NCBI GenBank assembly: GCA_028583685.1
Contig: JAMXIF010000086.1
Span: 21,235,853-21,299,852 of the forward strand
Direction: 5' to 3'
DNA from: Petaurus breviceps papuanus
Lineage: Eukaryota > Chordata > Mammalia > Diprotodontia > Petauridae
Length of the DNA stretch: 64,000 nt
The translations under genes were made by a program, and so were the position numbers. Shown in pieces: positions 52,046 to 61,555 of the stretch; the stretch's first letter is position 1, and each line of letters starts with the position of its first letter. The notes beneath the pieces were generated by a model. That model was not told the DNA's origin. It did not search any database and was given only the letters and a program-made list of their open reading frames with translations.

Positions 52046-55000
52046 TCACACATACATTGTGTCTGTAATTGTGTACAAATTTCTCCTGATTCTACTCTTC
52101 TCACTCAGCATCAGTTTGTATAAGCCTCTGCAGGTGAATATGAAGTCCATCTGCTCCTCGTTTCTTATAGCACAATAGTATTCCATAACATGCATATGCC
52201 ACAACTTGTTCAGCCATTCCCCAATTGATGGGCACCCCCTTAATTTCCAAGTCTTTGCTACCACAAAAAGAATTGCTATAAATATTTTTGTACATATGGG
52301 TCTTTCTCCCACTTCTATGATCTCTTTGGGATACAACCCTAGAAGTGGTATTGCTGGGTCAAAGGGTATGAAATTATTTATAGCCCTTTGGGCATAATTC
52401 CAGATTGCTCTTCAGAAAGGTTGGATCAGTTCACAGCTCCACCAGCAATGCATTAGTGTTCCAACTTGCCCACATCCTCTCCAGCATTTGTTATTTTCCT
52501 GTTCTATCATCTTAGTCAATCTGACTGGTGAGATGTGGTACCTCAGAGTTGTTTTGATTTGCATTCCTCTAATCAACAGTGATTCAGAGCATTTCTTCAT
52601 GTGCTTATAGATATCTTTAATTTCTTTCTCTGAAAACTGCCTGTTCATATCCTTTGACCATTTATCAGTTGGGGAATGACTTGTATTCTTATAAATTTGG
52701 CTCAATTCTCTGTATATTTTAGAAATGAATCCTTTATCAGAGATCTAGGTTGTAAAATTTTTTTCCCAGTTTCCCACCTCTCTCTTAATCTTGGTTACAT
52801 TGGCTTTGTTTGTACAGAATCTTTTCAATTTAATGTAATTAAAATTATCCATTTTGCATTTTATAATGCTCTCTAATTCTTGTTTAGTCATAAAGTCTTT
52901 CTCTCTCCACAAATCTGACAGGTAAACTATTCCTTTTTTTTTTTTCCGAGACTGCTTACAGTATCAACCTTTATCATGCACCCATTTAGACTTGATTTTG
53001 GTATATGGTGTTAGATAATGGTCTATACCCAGTTTCTGCCATACTATATTCCAGTTTTCCAAGCAATTTTTGTCAAATAGTGAGTTCTTATCCCAAAAAC
53101 TGGTGTCTTTGGGTTTATCAAACAATATATTACTATAGTCATTGACTGCTGAATCTTGTATGCCTAATCTATTCCATTGATCCACTACTCTATTCCTCAG
53201 CCAGTACCAAGTAGTTTTGATGACTGCTGCATTATAATACAGATTGAAATCTGGTATAGCTAGTCCATCTTCCCTAGCATTTCTTTTCATTAATTCCCTT
53301 GATATTCTGGACCCTTTGTTCTTCCAAATGAATTTTGTTACTATTATTTCTAGCTCTATAAAGTAGTTTTTTGGTAAACTGATTGGTATGGCACTAAATA
53401 TATAATTTAATTTAGATAAAATTATCATTTTTATTATATTAACTAGACCCAGCCATGAGCAACTGATATTTTTCCAATTAGTTAGATCTGACTTTATTTA
53501 TGTGAAAAGTGTTTTGTAGTTGTGGTCATATAGGTCCTGAGTTTGTTTTGCCAGGTAGATTCCCAAATATTTTATAATTTCTACAGTAACTTTAAATGGG
53601 ATTTCTCTTTCTATCTCTTGCTGTTGAATTTCATTAGAAACATACAGGAATGCCAAGGATTTATGTGGGTTTATTTTATATCCTGCAACTTTGCCAAATT
53701 TATTTATTGTCTGAAGTATTTTTTTACTTGATTCTCTAGGATTCTCTAAGTATATCATCATATCATCTGCAAAGAGTGATAGCTTTGTCTCTTCTTTGCC
53801 TAATTTGATTCCTTTGATTTCTTTTTCTTCTCTAATTACTACTGCTAACATTTCTAGTACCAGATTGAATAAAAGGGGTGATAGTGGACACCCTTGTTTC
53901 ACCTCTGATCCTACTGGAAATTCTTCTAGCTTATCCCCATGACATATAATATTTGATGATGGTTTTAAATAGATGCTACATATTATTTTAAGGAAGGCTC
54001 CATTTATTCCTATACTTCCTAGTGTTTTTAATACGAATCGATGTTGTATTTTGTCAAAAGCCTTTTCTGCATCTATTGAGATAATCATGTGGTTTCTGCT
54101 AGTTTTATTGTTGATATGATTAATTGTACTGATGGTTTTCCTAATATTAAACCATCCTCGCATTCCTGGAATAAATCCTACCTGATCACAGTGTATTATT
54201 CTTGAGATAAGCTGTAGTCTTTTTGCTAATATTTTATTTAAGATTTTTACATCTATATTCATGAGGGAAATTGGTCTATAATTTTCTTTCTCTGTTTTAT
54301 CTCTTCCTGATTTAGGTAACAGTACCATATTTGTGTCATAAAAAGAATTTGGTAGGACTCCTTCTTCACTAATTTTCCCAAATAGTTTGTAGAGTATTGG
54401 AATCAATTGTTCTTTAAATGTTTGATAGAATTCACTAGTGAATCCATCTGGCCCTGGAGATTTTTTCCTAGGGAGTTGACTGATGGCTTGTTCAATTTCT
54501 TTTTCTGTGATGGGTTTATTTAAGTAATTCACTTCCTCTTCAGTTAATCTGGGCAACTTGTATTTTTGTAAATATTCATCCATTTCCCTAAGATCGTCAA
54601 ATTTATGTGCATACAATTGGGAAAAATAATTCCTAATTATTGTTTTGATTTCCTTTTCATTGGAGGTAGATTCACCCTTTCATTTTTGATGCTCATAATT
54701 TGGTTTTCTTCTTTCTTTTTTTTTATCATATTGACTAAGGTCTATCAATTTTATTGTTTTTTCATAAAACCAGCTCTTAATTTTATTTATTAATTCAATA
54801 GTGTTCATAATTTCAATTTTATTAATCCCTCCTTTGGTTTTCAGTATTTCTAATTTAGTATTTAATTGGGGATTTTGAATTTGTTCTTTTTCTAGGTTTT
54901 TCAATTGCATGCCCAATTCATTGACCTCCCTTTTCTCTAATTTAATCATGTATGCACTCAGGGATATAAAACTTCTCCTAAGAACTGCCTTTAATGCATC

Positions 55001-55862
55001 CCACAAATTATGCTATGTTGTCTCATTATTATCATTCTCTTGAATGAAGTTACTGATTGTTGCTATAATTTCTTGTTTGACCCACTCATTCTTTAGGATT
55101 AAATTGTTTAATTTCCAATTAGTTTTTAGCCTGTCTTTCCATGGCCCTTTATTGCATATAATTTTTATTGCATCATGATCTGAGAAGGATGCATTTAATA
55201 TTTCTGCCTTACTGCACAGAATTGTGAGGTTTTTATGCCCTAGAACATGATAGATTTTTGAGTATGTGCTATGTACCACTGAGAAAAAGTTATATTCCTT
55301 TTTATCCCAATTCAGTTTTCTCCAGAGATCTATCATACCTACCCTCTCTAAAATTCTATTCACCTCCTTAACTTCTTTCTTATTTATTTTGAGGTTGTAT
55401 TTATCAAGTTCAGAGAGGGGAAGATTAAGGTCCCCCACTAGTATAGTTTTGCTATCTATTTCTTCCTCTAATTTCCTTAACTTCTCCTCTAGGAATTTGG
55501 ACGCTATATCACTTGGTGCATATATGTTAAGTAATGATATTGCTTCATTCTTGATGGTGCCTTTTAGCAGGATATAGTTTCCTTCTTTATCTCTTTTAAT
55601 TAGATCTATTTTTGCTTTTGCTTTATCTGAGATAAGGATTGCTACCTCTGCTTTTTTTTACTTTAGCTGAGGCATAATATATTCTACTCCAGCCTTTTAC
55701 CATTACCCTGTGGGTATCCCTTTGTTTCAAATGTGTTTCTTGTAGACAGCATATTGTAGGATTATGGTTTTTAATCCATTCTGCTATCTGCCTCTGTTTT
55801 ATGGGAAAGTTCATCCCATTCACATTCACAGTAATGATGACTATCTGTCCCTTCCCTCCATC
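52046..55862 (-). pseudogene. L1 ORF2 (endonuclease-reverse transcriptase), inactivated
   Basis: ORF2 would nick target DNA and copy L1 RNA at the nick. About 1270 codons are spanned, close to the usual L1 length. The endonuclease starts near 55829 (VNVNGMN; QETH with the catalytic Glu; then GDLNLPLS with the Asp/Asn pair, and SDHD with the Asp-His pair). The RT follows ([59 protein letters not shown] and the catalytic [13 protein letters not shown]). The C-terminus has CWRGCGQVGTLMHCWWSC, the Cys/His motif, and MEYYCAIRNEE. Catalytic residues look kept, but the frame is closed by stops near 55013, 54680, 53498, 52964, ~52752 and 52412, and shifts at a T8 run at 55652-55659. Confidence 0.95.
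53498..54616 (-). pseudogene. longest open piece of L1 ORF2: reverse transcriptase core
   Basis: 372 codons uninterrupted, the longest frame in the window. It contains RT blocks from [13 protein letters not shown] through the FADD catalytic site (about residue 283) and on to the thumb region [19 protein letters not shown]. It is a fragment of ORF2, not a separate gene. Its true ORF2 context continues on both sides. Confidence 0.95.
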
Positions 55863-56090
55863 CTATTCCCTCCCCTGCTTATGTTTTATTTCTTCCTTCT
55901 CCCTTCCCCTCCTTGAGGGTTTTCTTTTTGACCACCACCTCCCTCAGTGTTCCCTCCCTGTAACCCCCCCTTCTTTACCTACCCTCTCCCCTTACTACTA
56001 TTTCCCTCCCTTCTAATCACCCCACTTCTTATCCCTTCCTTACCCTCCTACTGCCTATAGGACACAATAGATTTTTATACATATCAGAGT

Positions 56091-56326
56091 ATGTTATTTC
56101 CCCTTTGACCCCAAACCAACGAGAGTAAATTTCATACAGTGCTCCTCTCCCTCCCTCCTGTCCCTCTATTTAATGTGTTTTTGTGTCTTTTCATGTTAGA
56201 ATCTTAAACTTAACTGATTATGTTATTCCCTCTTTGAACCAGAACCAGTAAGAATAATGTTCAAATGATGTTCCTCTCCCTCTTTCCTTCCCCTCTACTA
56301 TAGTGTTTTTATGCCTGTTCTTATGG
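56091..56326 (-). repeat. two ~105-bp direct repeats in L1 spacer (129-bp period)
   Basis: ATGTTATTTCCCCTTTGACC and ATGTTATTCCCTCTTTGAAC start the units at 56091 and 56220. Both continue with an AACCA-GAGTAA/AACCAGTAAGAAT segment, GCTCCTCTCCCTCC/GTTCCTCTCCCTCT and GTGTTTTTGTG/GTGTTTTTATG in the same order (plus-strand sequence). The match is imperfect but collinear over about 105 bp. Confidence 0.85.
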
Positions 56327-56549
56327 CATAATTTACCTTTTTCTGTCTCATCCTTTCCTTTTATCCCATTGCAGTCCCTTTGACCCCCTTTATAAGGTTT
56401 TTTTATCATCAGGTTAATTCATTTATACCCACACCCTCTATGTATAACCCTTTTAAGGGTCATGATAATCATATAAATTTTGATATTGACAGTTATCAAC
56501 TTATCACATAGGGATGTGAATATTTTGCTCTTTTTGCATCCCAAGTTAT

Positions 56550-56605
56550 GTACATGTGTGTGGGGGTGTGCGTGTGTGCATGTGTGTATGTGTGAATGTG
56601 TGTTT
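56550..56605. repeat. (TG)n-type microsatellite in L1 spacer
   Basis: Imperfect GTGTG/GCGTG/CATG repeats. Confidence 0.9.
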
Positions 56606-56620
56606 TCCTTGTTTATCTTT

Positions 56621-56830
56621 TTATGTCTTTCTTGGGTCTTGTAATTGGAGATAAAATTTTCCATTGAGCTCTGGCTTTTTCATCAGATAAGTCTGGAAGT
56701 CCCTTATTTCATTAAATGACCATCTCCTTGCCTGAAAGATTATGCTCAGTTTTGCTGGGTAGTTAATCCTGGGTTGCAGTCCTAGCTCTTTTGCCCTACG
56801 AAATATCAAATTCCAATCCCTCCAATCTTT
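56621..56830 (-). pseudogene. L1 ORF1 C-terminal domain
   Basis: The frame reads AKELGLQPRINYPAKLSIIF and SFNEIRDFQTYLMKKPELNG, the conserved ORF1p C-terminal domain (human counterpart QPRISYPAKLSF), and ends at a plausible natural stop after LQLQDPRKT. It is in a different frame from the middle of ORF1. Confidence 0.92.
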
Positions 56831-57162
56831 TAATGTAGAAGCTGCTAGGTCAGTCCTGTGTGATCCTTACTATAGTTCCACAATATCTGAATTGCCTCTT
56901 TTTGGCTGCTTGCAGTATTTTCTCCTTAATCTTGTAATTCTGGAATTTGGCTACTATATTTCTTGGAGTTTTCAATTTGGGATCTCTTTCAGGGGGAGTC
57001 CAGTGAATTCTTTCAATAACTATTTTATCTTCTGATTCCAGGACTTCAGGACAGTTTTCTTTGACAATCTCTTGGAGGATGTTGTCCAGGCTGCTTTTTT
57101 CATCATGGCTCTCTGGTAGACCAATAATTCTTAAGTTATCTCTCCTGGATCTGTTTTCTAGG
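56831..57162 (-). pseudogene. L1 ORF1 RRM (middle) segment
   Basis: A third frame encodes NLRIIGLPES, IERIHWTPPERDPKLKTPRN, IVAKFQNYKIKEKILQAAKK and TIVRITQD, the RNA-recognition domain of ORF1p. The frame changes relative to the coiled-coil part occur next to a T9-type run (about 57167-57176). Confidence 0.88.
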
Positions 57163-57549
57163 TCAGTTTTTTTTTCCAGTGAGATATTTTACACTTTCTT
57201 CCAATTTTTCAATCTTCATGTTTTGTTTGATTGACTCTTGGAGCATCATAGACACCTGAGCTTCAATTTGACTGATTCTGTATTTTAGTGAATTATTCTC
57301 TTTGGTTAGTTTTTGAAGGTCCTTTTTTAGGGAGGTATTTTCTCCAATTACTTTACTAATTTTACTTTTTAAGGATTTGTTTTCTTCAGTGAAACTCTTT
57401 TCCAATTTGGTCATTGTAGATTTAAATTTGTCTTCTGCCTCCCTAATAAGGCCTTTAAAATCTTTCTTGAGCTCCTCCAAGAGTACTTTTTGGGCTTGAG
57501 ACCAGTTCATATTTCCTTCTGTGGTCTCAGGTGTGAGTATAGAGTCCAT
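57163..57549 (-). pseudogene. L1 ORF1 N-terminal / coiled-coil segment
   Basis: 128 codons from an ATG at 57549: MDSILTPETTEGNMNWSQAQ is followed by a heptad-rich, Lys/Glu/Leu-rich coiled coil (about residues 20-125, including LEKSFTEENKSLKSKISKVI). This part of ORF1p makes the trimer that coats L1 RNA. Confidence 0.92.
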
Positions 57550-58478
57550 GTTGTCCTCTGTATTTGGTTGTTCTTGCTAGCTCTAATAGATTTTCTTGTC
57601 TTCCCCTTCTCCTTCTCAGCTTCCTTCCTTCCTTCCCATTGTAGCTTCCTATTTCCTAATTTCTCAGGCTGGGAGCTAGGTGCCTGGGTTTTGGCTTTGT
57701 GTGCTGTAGCCTCTGCGTGTGTAGATTGAGGCCAAGGCAAGGGCTCTCAGTGTTTCAGTTAAATTATACTGATGCTCACAGAGTACTCTGTGGTTTGGCC
57801 ACTCCAGATTTCTGCCTCTATGCCCCTGGGCTACCGCTCTGGCAGGCTTTTGCTGGTCAGGTAAGGTAGGGCTTGTTGGGGTCCCTCCCCCTTGCTGCCT
57901 CAGTTATACCCCTTCTCAATGACTCCCAAGCTCGAGGCTATTTCCATTGTCTCAAGATTTCACTCTGGGTGGGACACTTATCTCTGGCTTTTCTAGGTCA
58001 AGGATGGGGATCAGAGCAGTCAGAGTTCACTTTGTCTCCTAGGCTCTGGAAAGTCAGGCAAGCAGTTTCTAAACTTCCAGGCTGGGGATGATAACCCCAG
58101 AAGAAGTTGCTGTCTCTGCTGCCCCCCCTTCCCCCACCCTCTCTTACCCAGCTCCAATGGATCTTCCTGACCCTTGGTGAAAAGCTGCTGAGATGGCTGC
58201 GAATCGCCCTTGGGGTGCGTGAGTCCACCTGCTGGGGCTCCTTCTTTCTTTGCTGTAGTCTGCTCTCTCGTCTGAGCTGCTGCAGCCCCCACGTGCTCTG
58301 CACTCCCCCTGCCTGGACCCATGTGGGCATTTTCCTGGGCTGGAATCTGCCACGCTCTGTCTCCCAGTGGATTCTGACACTCCAAAATCTGTTCAGATTC
58401 ACTTTTTAAAGTTCAGTGACGGGATTCACAGAGGAGCTTAGAAAGAGAACTGCTTCCATTCCACCATCTTGGCTCCAC
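57550..58478 (-). promoter_or_regulatory. L1 5' UTR / internal promoter region
   Basis: About 0.93 kb, markedly more GC-rich than the rest, beginning GGTGGAGCCAAGATGG. AAGATGG matches the YY1-type motif found at the start of L1 promoters. Sense frames of 134 and 121 codons (57998-58402, 58020-58385) and an antisense frame of 100 codons (58107-58409) reflect the composition and have no domain. Confidence 0.85.
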
Positions 58479-58491
58479 CCCCAGACAATAG
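58479..58491. repeat. L1 target-site duplication, right copy
   Basis: CCCCAGACAATAG, identical to 51634-51646. The sequence flanking it (TTTCTTG, i.e. CAAGAAA on the L1 strand) is compatible with an L1 endonuclease cleavage site. Confidence 0.92.
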
Positions 58492-58679
58492 TTTCTTGAC
58501 AATTTAAATCACCCAATTCTGCCAGTTCCTCCTTAGAAATCTCTTTTCTATCTCTTTTTCTTCATCATAGGTAGAAAGCATGGCCCATTGATAAATACAC
58601 TTAATAAGTACTTACTAGATTATGTAACCACATTCCTATTGTCACCATCCTAGTACAGATGTCAACACTTCTAGGTAAC

Positions 58680-58905
58680 TGGCTGGCTGCTTTGAATGCC
58701 ACCCAAGTCAATCCATCCCAAATAGTGATTCCATACCGACCTTTCTAAAACTGCTTCCATCATCACACACCTCATCTCAAATTGGTCTCTATTTCTAGCT
58801 AAGAAAGGTCTTCAAAATTCTCCATAACCTGCCCCCTAGAAAAATCTCATCATTCTATCTGCCATAGAAACTCTCAAAGGTCATCCAGGTGAGGTGGAGG
58901 GAATA
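58680..58905 (+). mobile_element. degraded LINE-2 fragment
   Basis: AGAAAGGTCTTCAAAATTCT, CCATAACCTGCCCCCTAGAA and ATCTCATCATTCTATCTGCC resemble the L2 ORF2 end in plus direction. Confidence 0.45.
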
Positions 58906-59089
58906 CTGTGACAAAACTGTGAATTCTCTTATACATACTCATAAGGAGGAAAAGCTTCCAGAGTCTCCTTTGGTTCTCAAGAACATGACTGATGATCAAT
59001 TAGATCCTTTATTTATTTATTCCAGTTTGATTATATTAATTTATTAATCAGTTTGATATAATTTCATAGGGGTAGTGATTACAAGTTCT

Positions 59090-59785
59090 CTATATCAGGC
59101 CCTTGAGCTGTGAACTACAGCTTGTAAGTTCACTTGCTTTAGCATATGAAGCTAACTAGAGGACCTCCACCCTTGTTTTTGCCTTGTTCCATGACCAAAC
59201 CCAGAGTGGCAGAAGTGATCCAATGACTTGGAAAGTCCCCCAACTATTTTCGTGGCCCCTCCATCCCTCATCATCCCTCTATTGCCCAACAAGGGGAGAT
59301 GACCAGAAACATTTGGCCAATAAGTGAACGTGTTTGCTAGCCTGTGACCTGCCTTTCTGCCAACCCATTAGTTCAAGTAGATGTTTTGACATCTATTTAT
59401 CAGCCCAACCCATGGGTCTGCTTGTGACCTCAGTAGAACCTCCTGAAAGGTTAAGATCGGAATTCAAGGTCTGCTCATTGGCCTGTTTGTCAACCAATGG
59501 GATTCTGTATTTTGTGTAGAAGGTCAAGGGCAAGGTCTATCCACCAATGAGATTCTGTATTTTTAGTCTTCTTCTACTGTATTATCAAGGCATCAAGCAA
59601 TGTAAAACTAAGGCCCTGGAGGAAGGGGTCATCTCAGATCTGGAGGAAGATCCGAGGTCCATTTCATTAGAGGGGGACATGAACCCTTTAATACAATGCT
59701 TTTGTCTTAGAACTCGGCCTCAGGTGCTTTTATTAAAGATTGAACAATTTTGGATCCCTCAAGAACAAGAAAAGAAGAAAGACAC
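59090..59785 (+). mobile_element. solo-LTR-like fossil (ERV-type, family unknown)
   Basis: The segment contains promoter-like CCAAT boxes in a 50-bp internal duplication (59494 and 59544), a composition unlike its surroundings, and an ATTAAAG near 59734 that could be a polyadenylation signal. No internal viral region, and no second LTR, is seen in the window. Exact ends and target duplication could not be fixed. It appears to be an old solitary LTR; an unknown repeat is the alternative. Confidence 0.4.
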
Positions 59786-59879
59786 ATTCACCAAATTATA
59801 TGCCCAGATTAGACACAGATACATGAGGACACACAGACACATATATGCTATGAAAAAATGTGTATATACATGTGCATAT

Positions 59880-60055
59880 ATGTGTGGGCATCTAAGTGGC
59901 ATAGTGGATACAGTACCGGGCCTAGGGCCAGGAAGATTCATATTCCTGAGTTCAAATCCAGCCTTAGACACTTATTAGCTATGGGGAAATCACTTAATCC
60001 TGATGGCCTCAGTTTCCTCACCTGTAAATGAGATGGAGAAGGAAATGTAAAACAC
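59880..60055 (+). mobile_element. composite SINE, partial
   Basis: GGCATCTAAGTGGCATAGTG, GAGTTCAAATCCAGCCTTAG, GGGGAAATCACTTAATCC, CAGTTTCCTCACCTGTAAAT and GAGATGGAGAAGGAAATG. The BovB-like tail stops early. Confidence 0.88.
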
Positions 60056-60064
60056 ATACACATG

Positions 60065-60200
60065 CACACACATATCCTATTCTTGCGTTGTCTCCCCCAT
60101 TGAAATATCAGACCTTTGAGGTGGGGGTCTCTTTTTGCATGTGTATGCCCAAAACTTAGTATAGTGCTTAGCACATGCATTTTCATTTATTCATTCTTGT
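60065..60200 (+). mobile_element. LINE-2 3' end
   Basis: ATCAGACCTTTGAGGTGGGG, GCCCAAAACTTAGTATAGTG and CTTAGCACATGCATTTTC. Confidence 0.7.
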
Positions 60201-60705
60201 ATATTTGTGTGTGTATACAGAGAGACTAAATATGTATAGGTAAATGACTAGAACATACATTATATAAACTACCCACTATTAAAGCATGTTAGTTATATAT
60301 TAAATACATTTATACTATGTATATGCTAGCCATTTTTGTGTATGAGTCTATATTTAATATACATTTAAATAACACACACACACAACTATAACTCTCCCTC
60401 TCACTGACAGAGGCATTTAAGTCACAGGCATCTGATTCTGCGTTCCCCATCCCTTTTGGACCTCTTTCATGAAATAACTCTGGATGAATTTGAATAATAA
60501 TAACAATCATTTGGATTTCTTTAAGACTTTTTCATGTGATGGCAGGAACCTCAGCATTGGGAAACCTTATTACCTTGCAGGATCTTATCAGCCTTAGTAC
60601 TCCCACCTACCTCATCTGTATCCTGTACCTCTCTGAGTGGAGTATGGAGCCAGGCACTCCAAAATAGTCACGTAAGGAGGGGACCAATCATTTCTTTTAC
60701 CTCTG
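60201..60705. other. unassigned, with short AC/AT repeats
   Basis: A GTGTGTGTATACAGAG patch near 60206 and an ACACAC run near 60372; otherwise nothing recognised. Confidence 0.4.
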
Positions 60706-60709
60706 GGTT

Positions 60710-60895
60710 CTTGGGATTTCTTTATAATCAGCCCCTCCACCCTTCAGCTTTTCAGTTTCCTTTTGTATTGTCTACCCCTACTAGATTGTAAGCTCCTTGA
60801 GAGCAAGGGTTATCTTTCTCTTTTTCTATTTAAGTGTCCAGCTCTTAGCACAGTACCTGGCACATATAAGGTGGTTAATAAATGTTTATTGACTA
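60710..60895 (+). mobile_element. LINE-2 3' end, well preserved
   Basis: CTAGATTGTAAGCTCCTTGA, GAGCAAGGGTTATCTTTCTC, CTCTTAGCACAGTACCTGGC, ATATAAGGTGGTTAATAAAT and GTTTATTGAC match the classic L2 terminus. Confidence 0.9.
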
Positions 60896-60939
60896 TATAT
60901 TACTCTATTACTATTGCTACTAAGCAAAAATATGGCAGT

Positions 60940-61240
60940 TCAGACTTCTACAGAGCTTTAAGGTTTGCAAAGTGCCATATACATACATATATGTGTGTAT
61001 ATGTGTGTATGTATGTATATATATATATATATGTCTCATTTGAGCCTCACAATAGTGAGACAGCATATCATGCACCCTTGGATAAAGTTTCAAGGTATTG
61101 GAACATCTTCTCCATTTTATAGAGGAGGAAGCAGACAGAGAGAGAAGTTAAATGACTTCACAGGTCATCCAGCTAGATAGCGTTTAGGACCTTACTCCAA
61201 GTCCAAAGCTCTTTCTGCTCTGCCCTCATGCCTCAGGTCA
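60940..61240 (-). mobile_element. MIR/MAR1-type SINE with microsatellite insert
   Basis: CAGAGCTTTAAGGTTTGCAA, TTTGAGCCTCACAATAGTGA, CTCCATTTTATAGAGGAGGA and CAGGTCATCCAGCTAGATAG are in inverted order. An ATATGTGTGTATGT repeat (60985-61033) interrupts it. Confidence 0.75.
60985..61033. repeat. (ATGTGT/AT)n microsatellite
   Basis: Alternating TGTGTATG and ATATAT units inside the SINE. Confidence 0.92.
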
Positions 61241-61269
61241 GTTACCCTAGAGGAAATAGGGGAAAGGAA

Positions 61270-61555
61270 AGATAAAAATAATAACAGCTAATATTTAAAT
61301 AGCATCTACTATGTAACAGGCACTGTGCTAAGTACTTTACCAATGTTACCTCATTTAATCCTCACAGAAACTCTAAGAGCTAGGTACTATTATTATCTCT
61401 ATTTTATAATTGAAGAAACTGAAGCAAACAAAAGTTAAATGACTTGCCCAAGGTCATACAGGTAGTGTCTGTTTGAAGATGGGTTTGAATTTCATTCTTT
61501 TTGACTACAGACGTAATATTCTATCCACTTTTCCCCCTAGCTGCCCTAGTAGAGA
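61270..61555 (-). mobile_element. MIR/MAR1-type SINE
   Basis: CTATGTAACAGGCACTGTGC, ATCCTCACAGAAACTCTAAG, GAAGAAACTGAAGCAAACAA, GACTTGCCCAAGGTCATACA and TTTTCCCCCTAGCTGCCC give the full inverted order. Confidence 0.88.

Larger units (their letters stand above)
55863..56620 (-). other. L1 inter-ORF spacer with internal repeats
   Basis: About 0.75 kb separates the ORF1 end (56621) from the first endonuclease codons (~55862). It is purine-rich on the sense strand, has no reading frame of L1 type, carries two ~105-bp direct repeats (56091-56197, 56220-56326) and a TG/CA microsatellite (56550-56605). In human L1 the equivalent spacer is only 63 bp. Confidence 0.8.
51647..58478 (-). mobile_element. 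full-length L1 (LINE-1) retrotransposon, inactive
   Basis: Read on the minus strand: a start module GGTGGAGCCAAGATGG, a GC-rich 5' UTR (~0.93 kb), ORF1 with coiled coil and RRM (~0.93 kb), a spacer of ~0.75 kb, ORF2 with endonuclease, reverse transcriptase and Cys-rich domain (~3.8 kb), a 3' UTR with a G-rich polypurine tract, and a poly-A tail. Perfect 13-bp target-site duplications flank it. ORF2 stays mostly in one frame, with several in-frame stops and one clear frame change; ORF1 changes frame at least twice. This fits a moderately old copy that inserted whole. It clearly belongs to the L1 clade by ORF2 motifs, and the long spacer distinguishes it from human L1. Confidence 0.96.

Noticed and set aside
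57998-58402. 134-codon sense frame in L1 5' UTR
   Set aside because: Overlapping frames of similar length occur in the other frames of this GC-rich UTR; no domain, and the real ORF1 starts at 57549.
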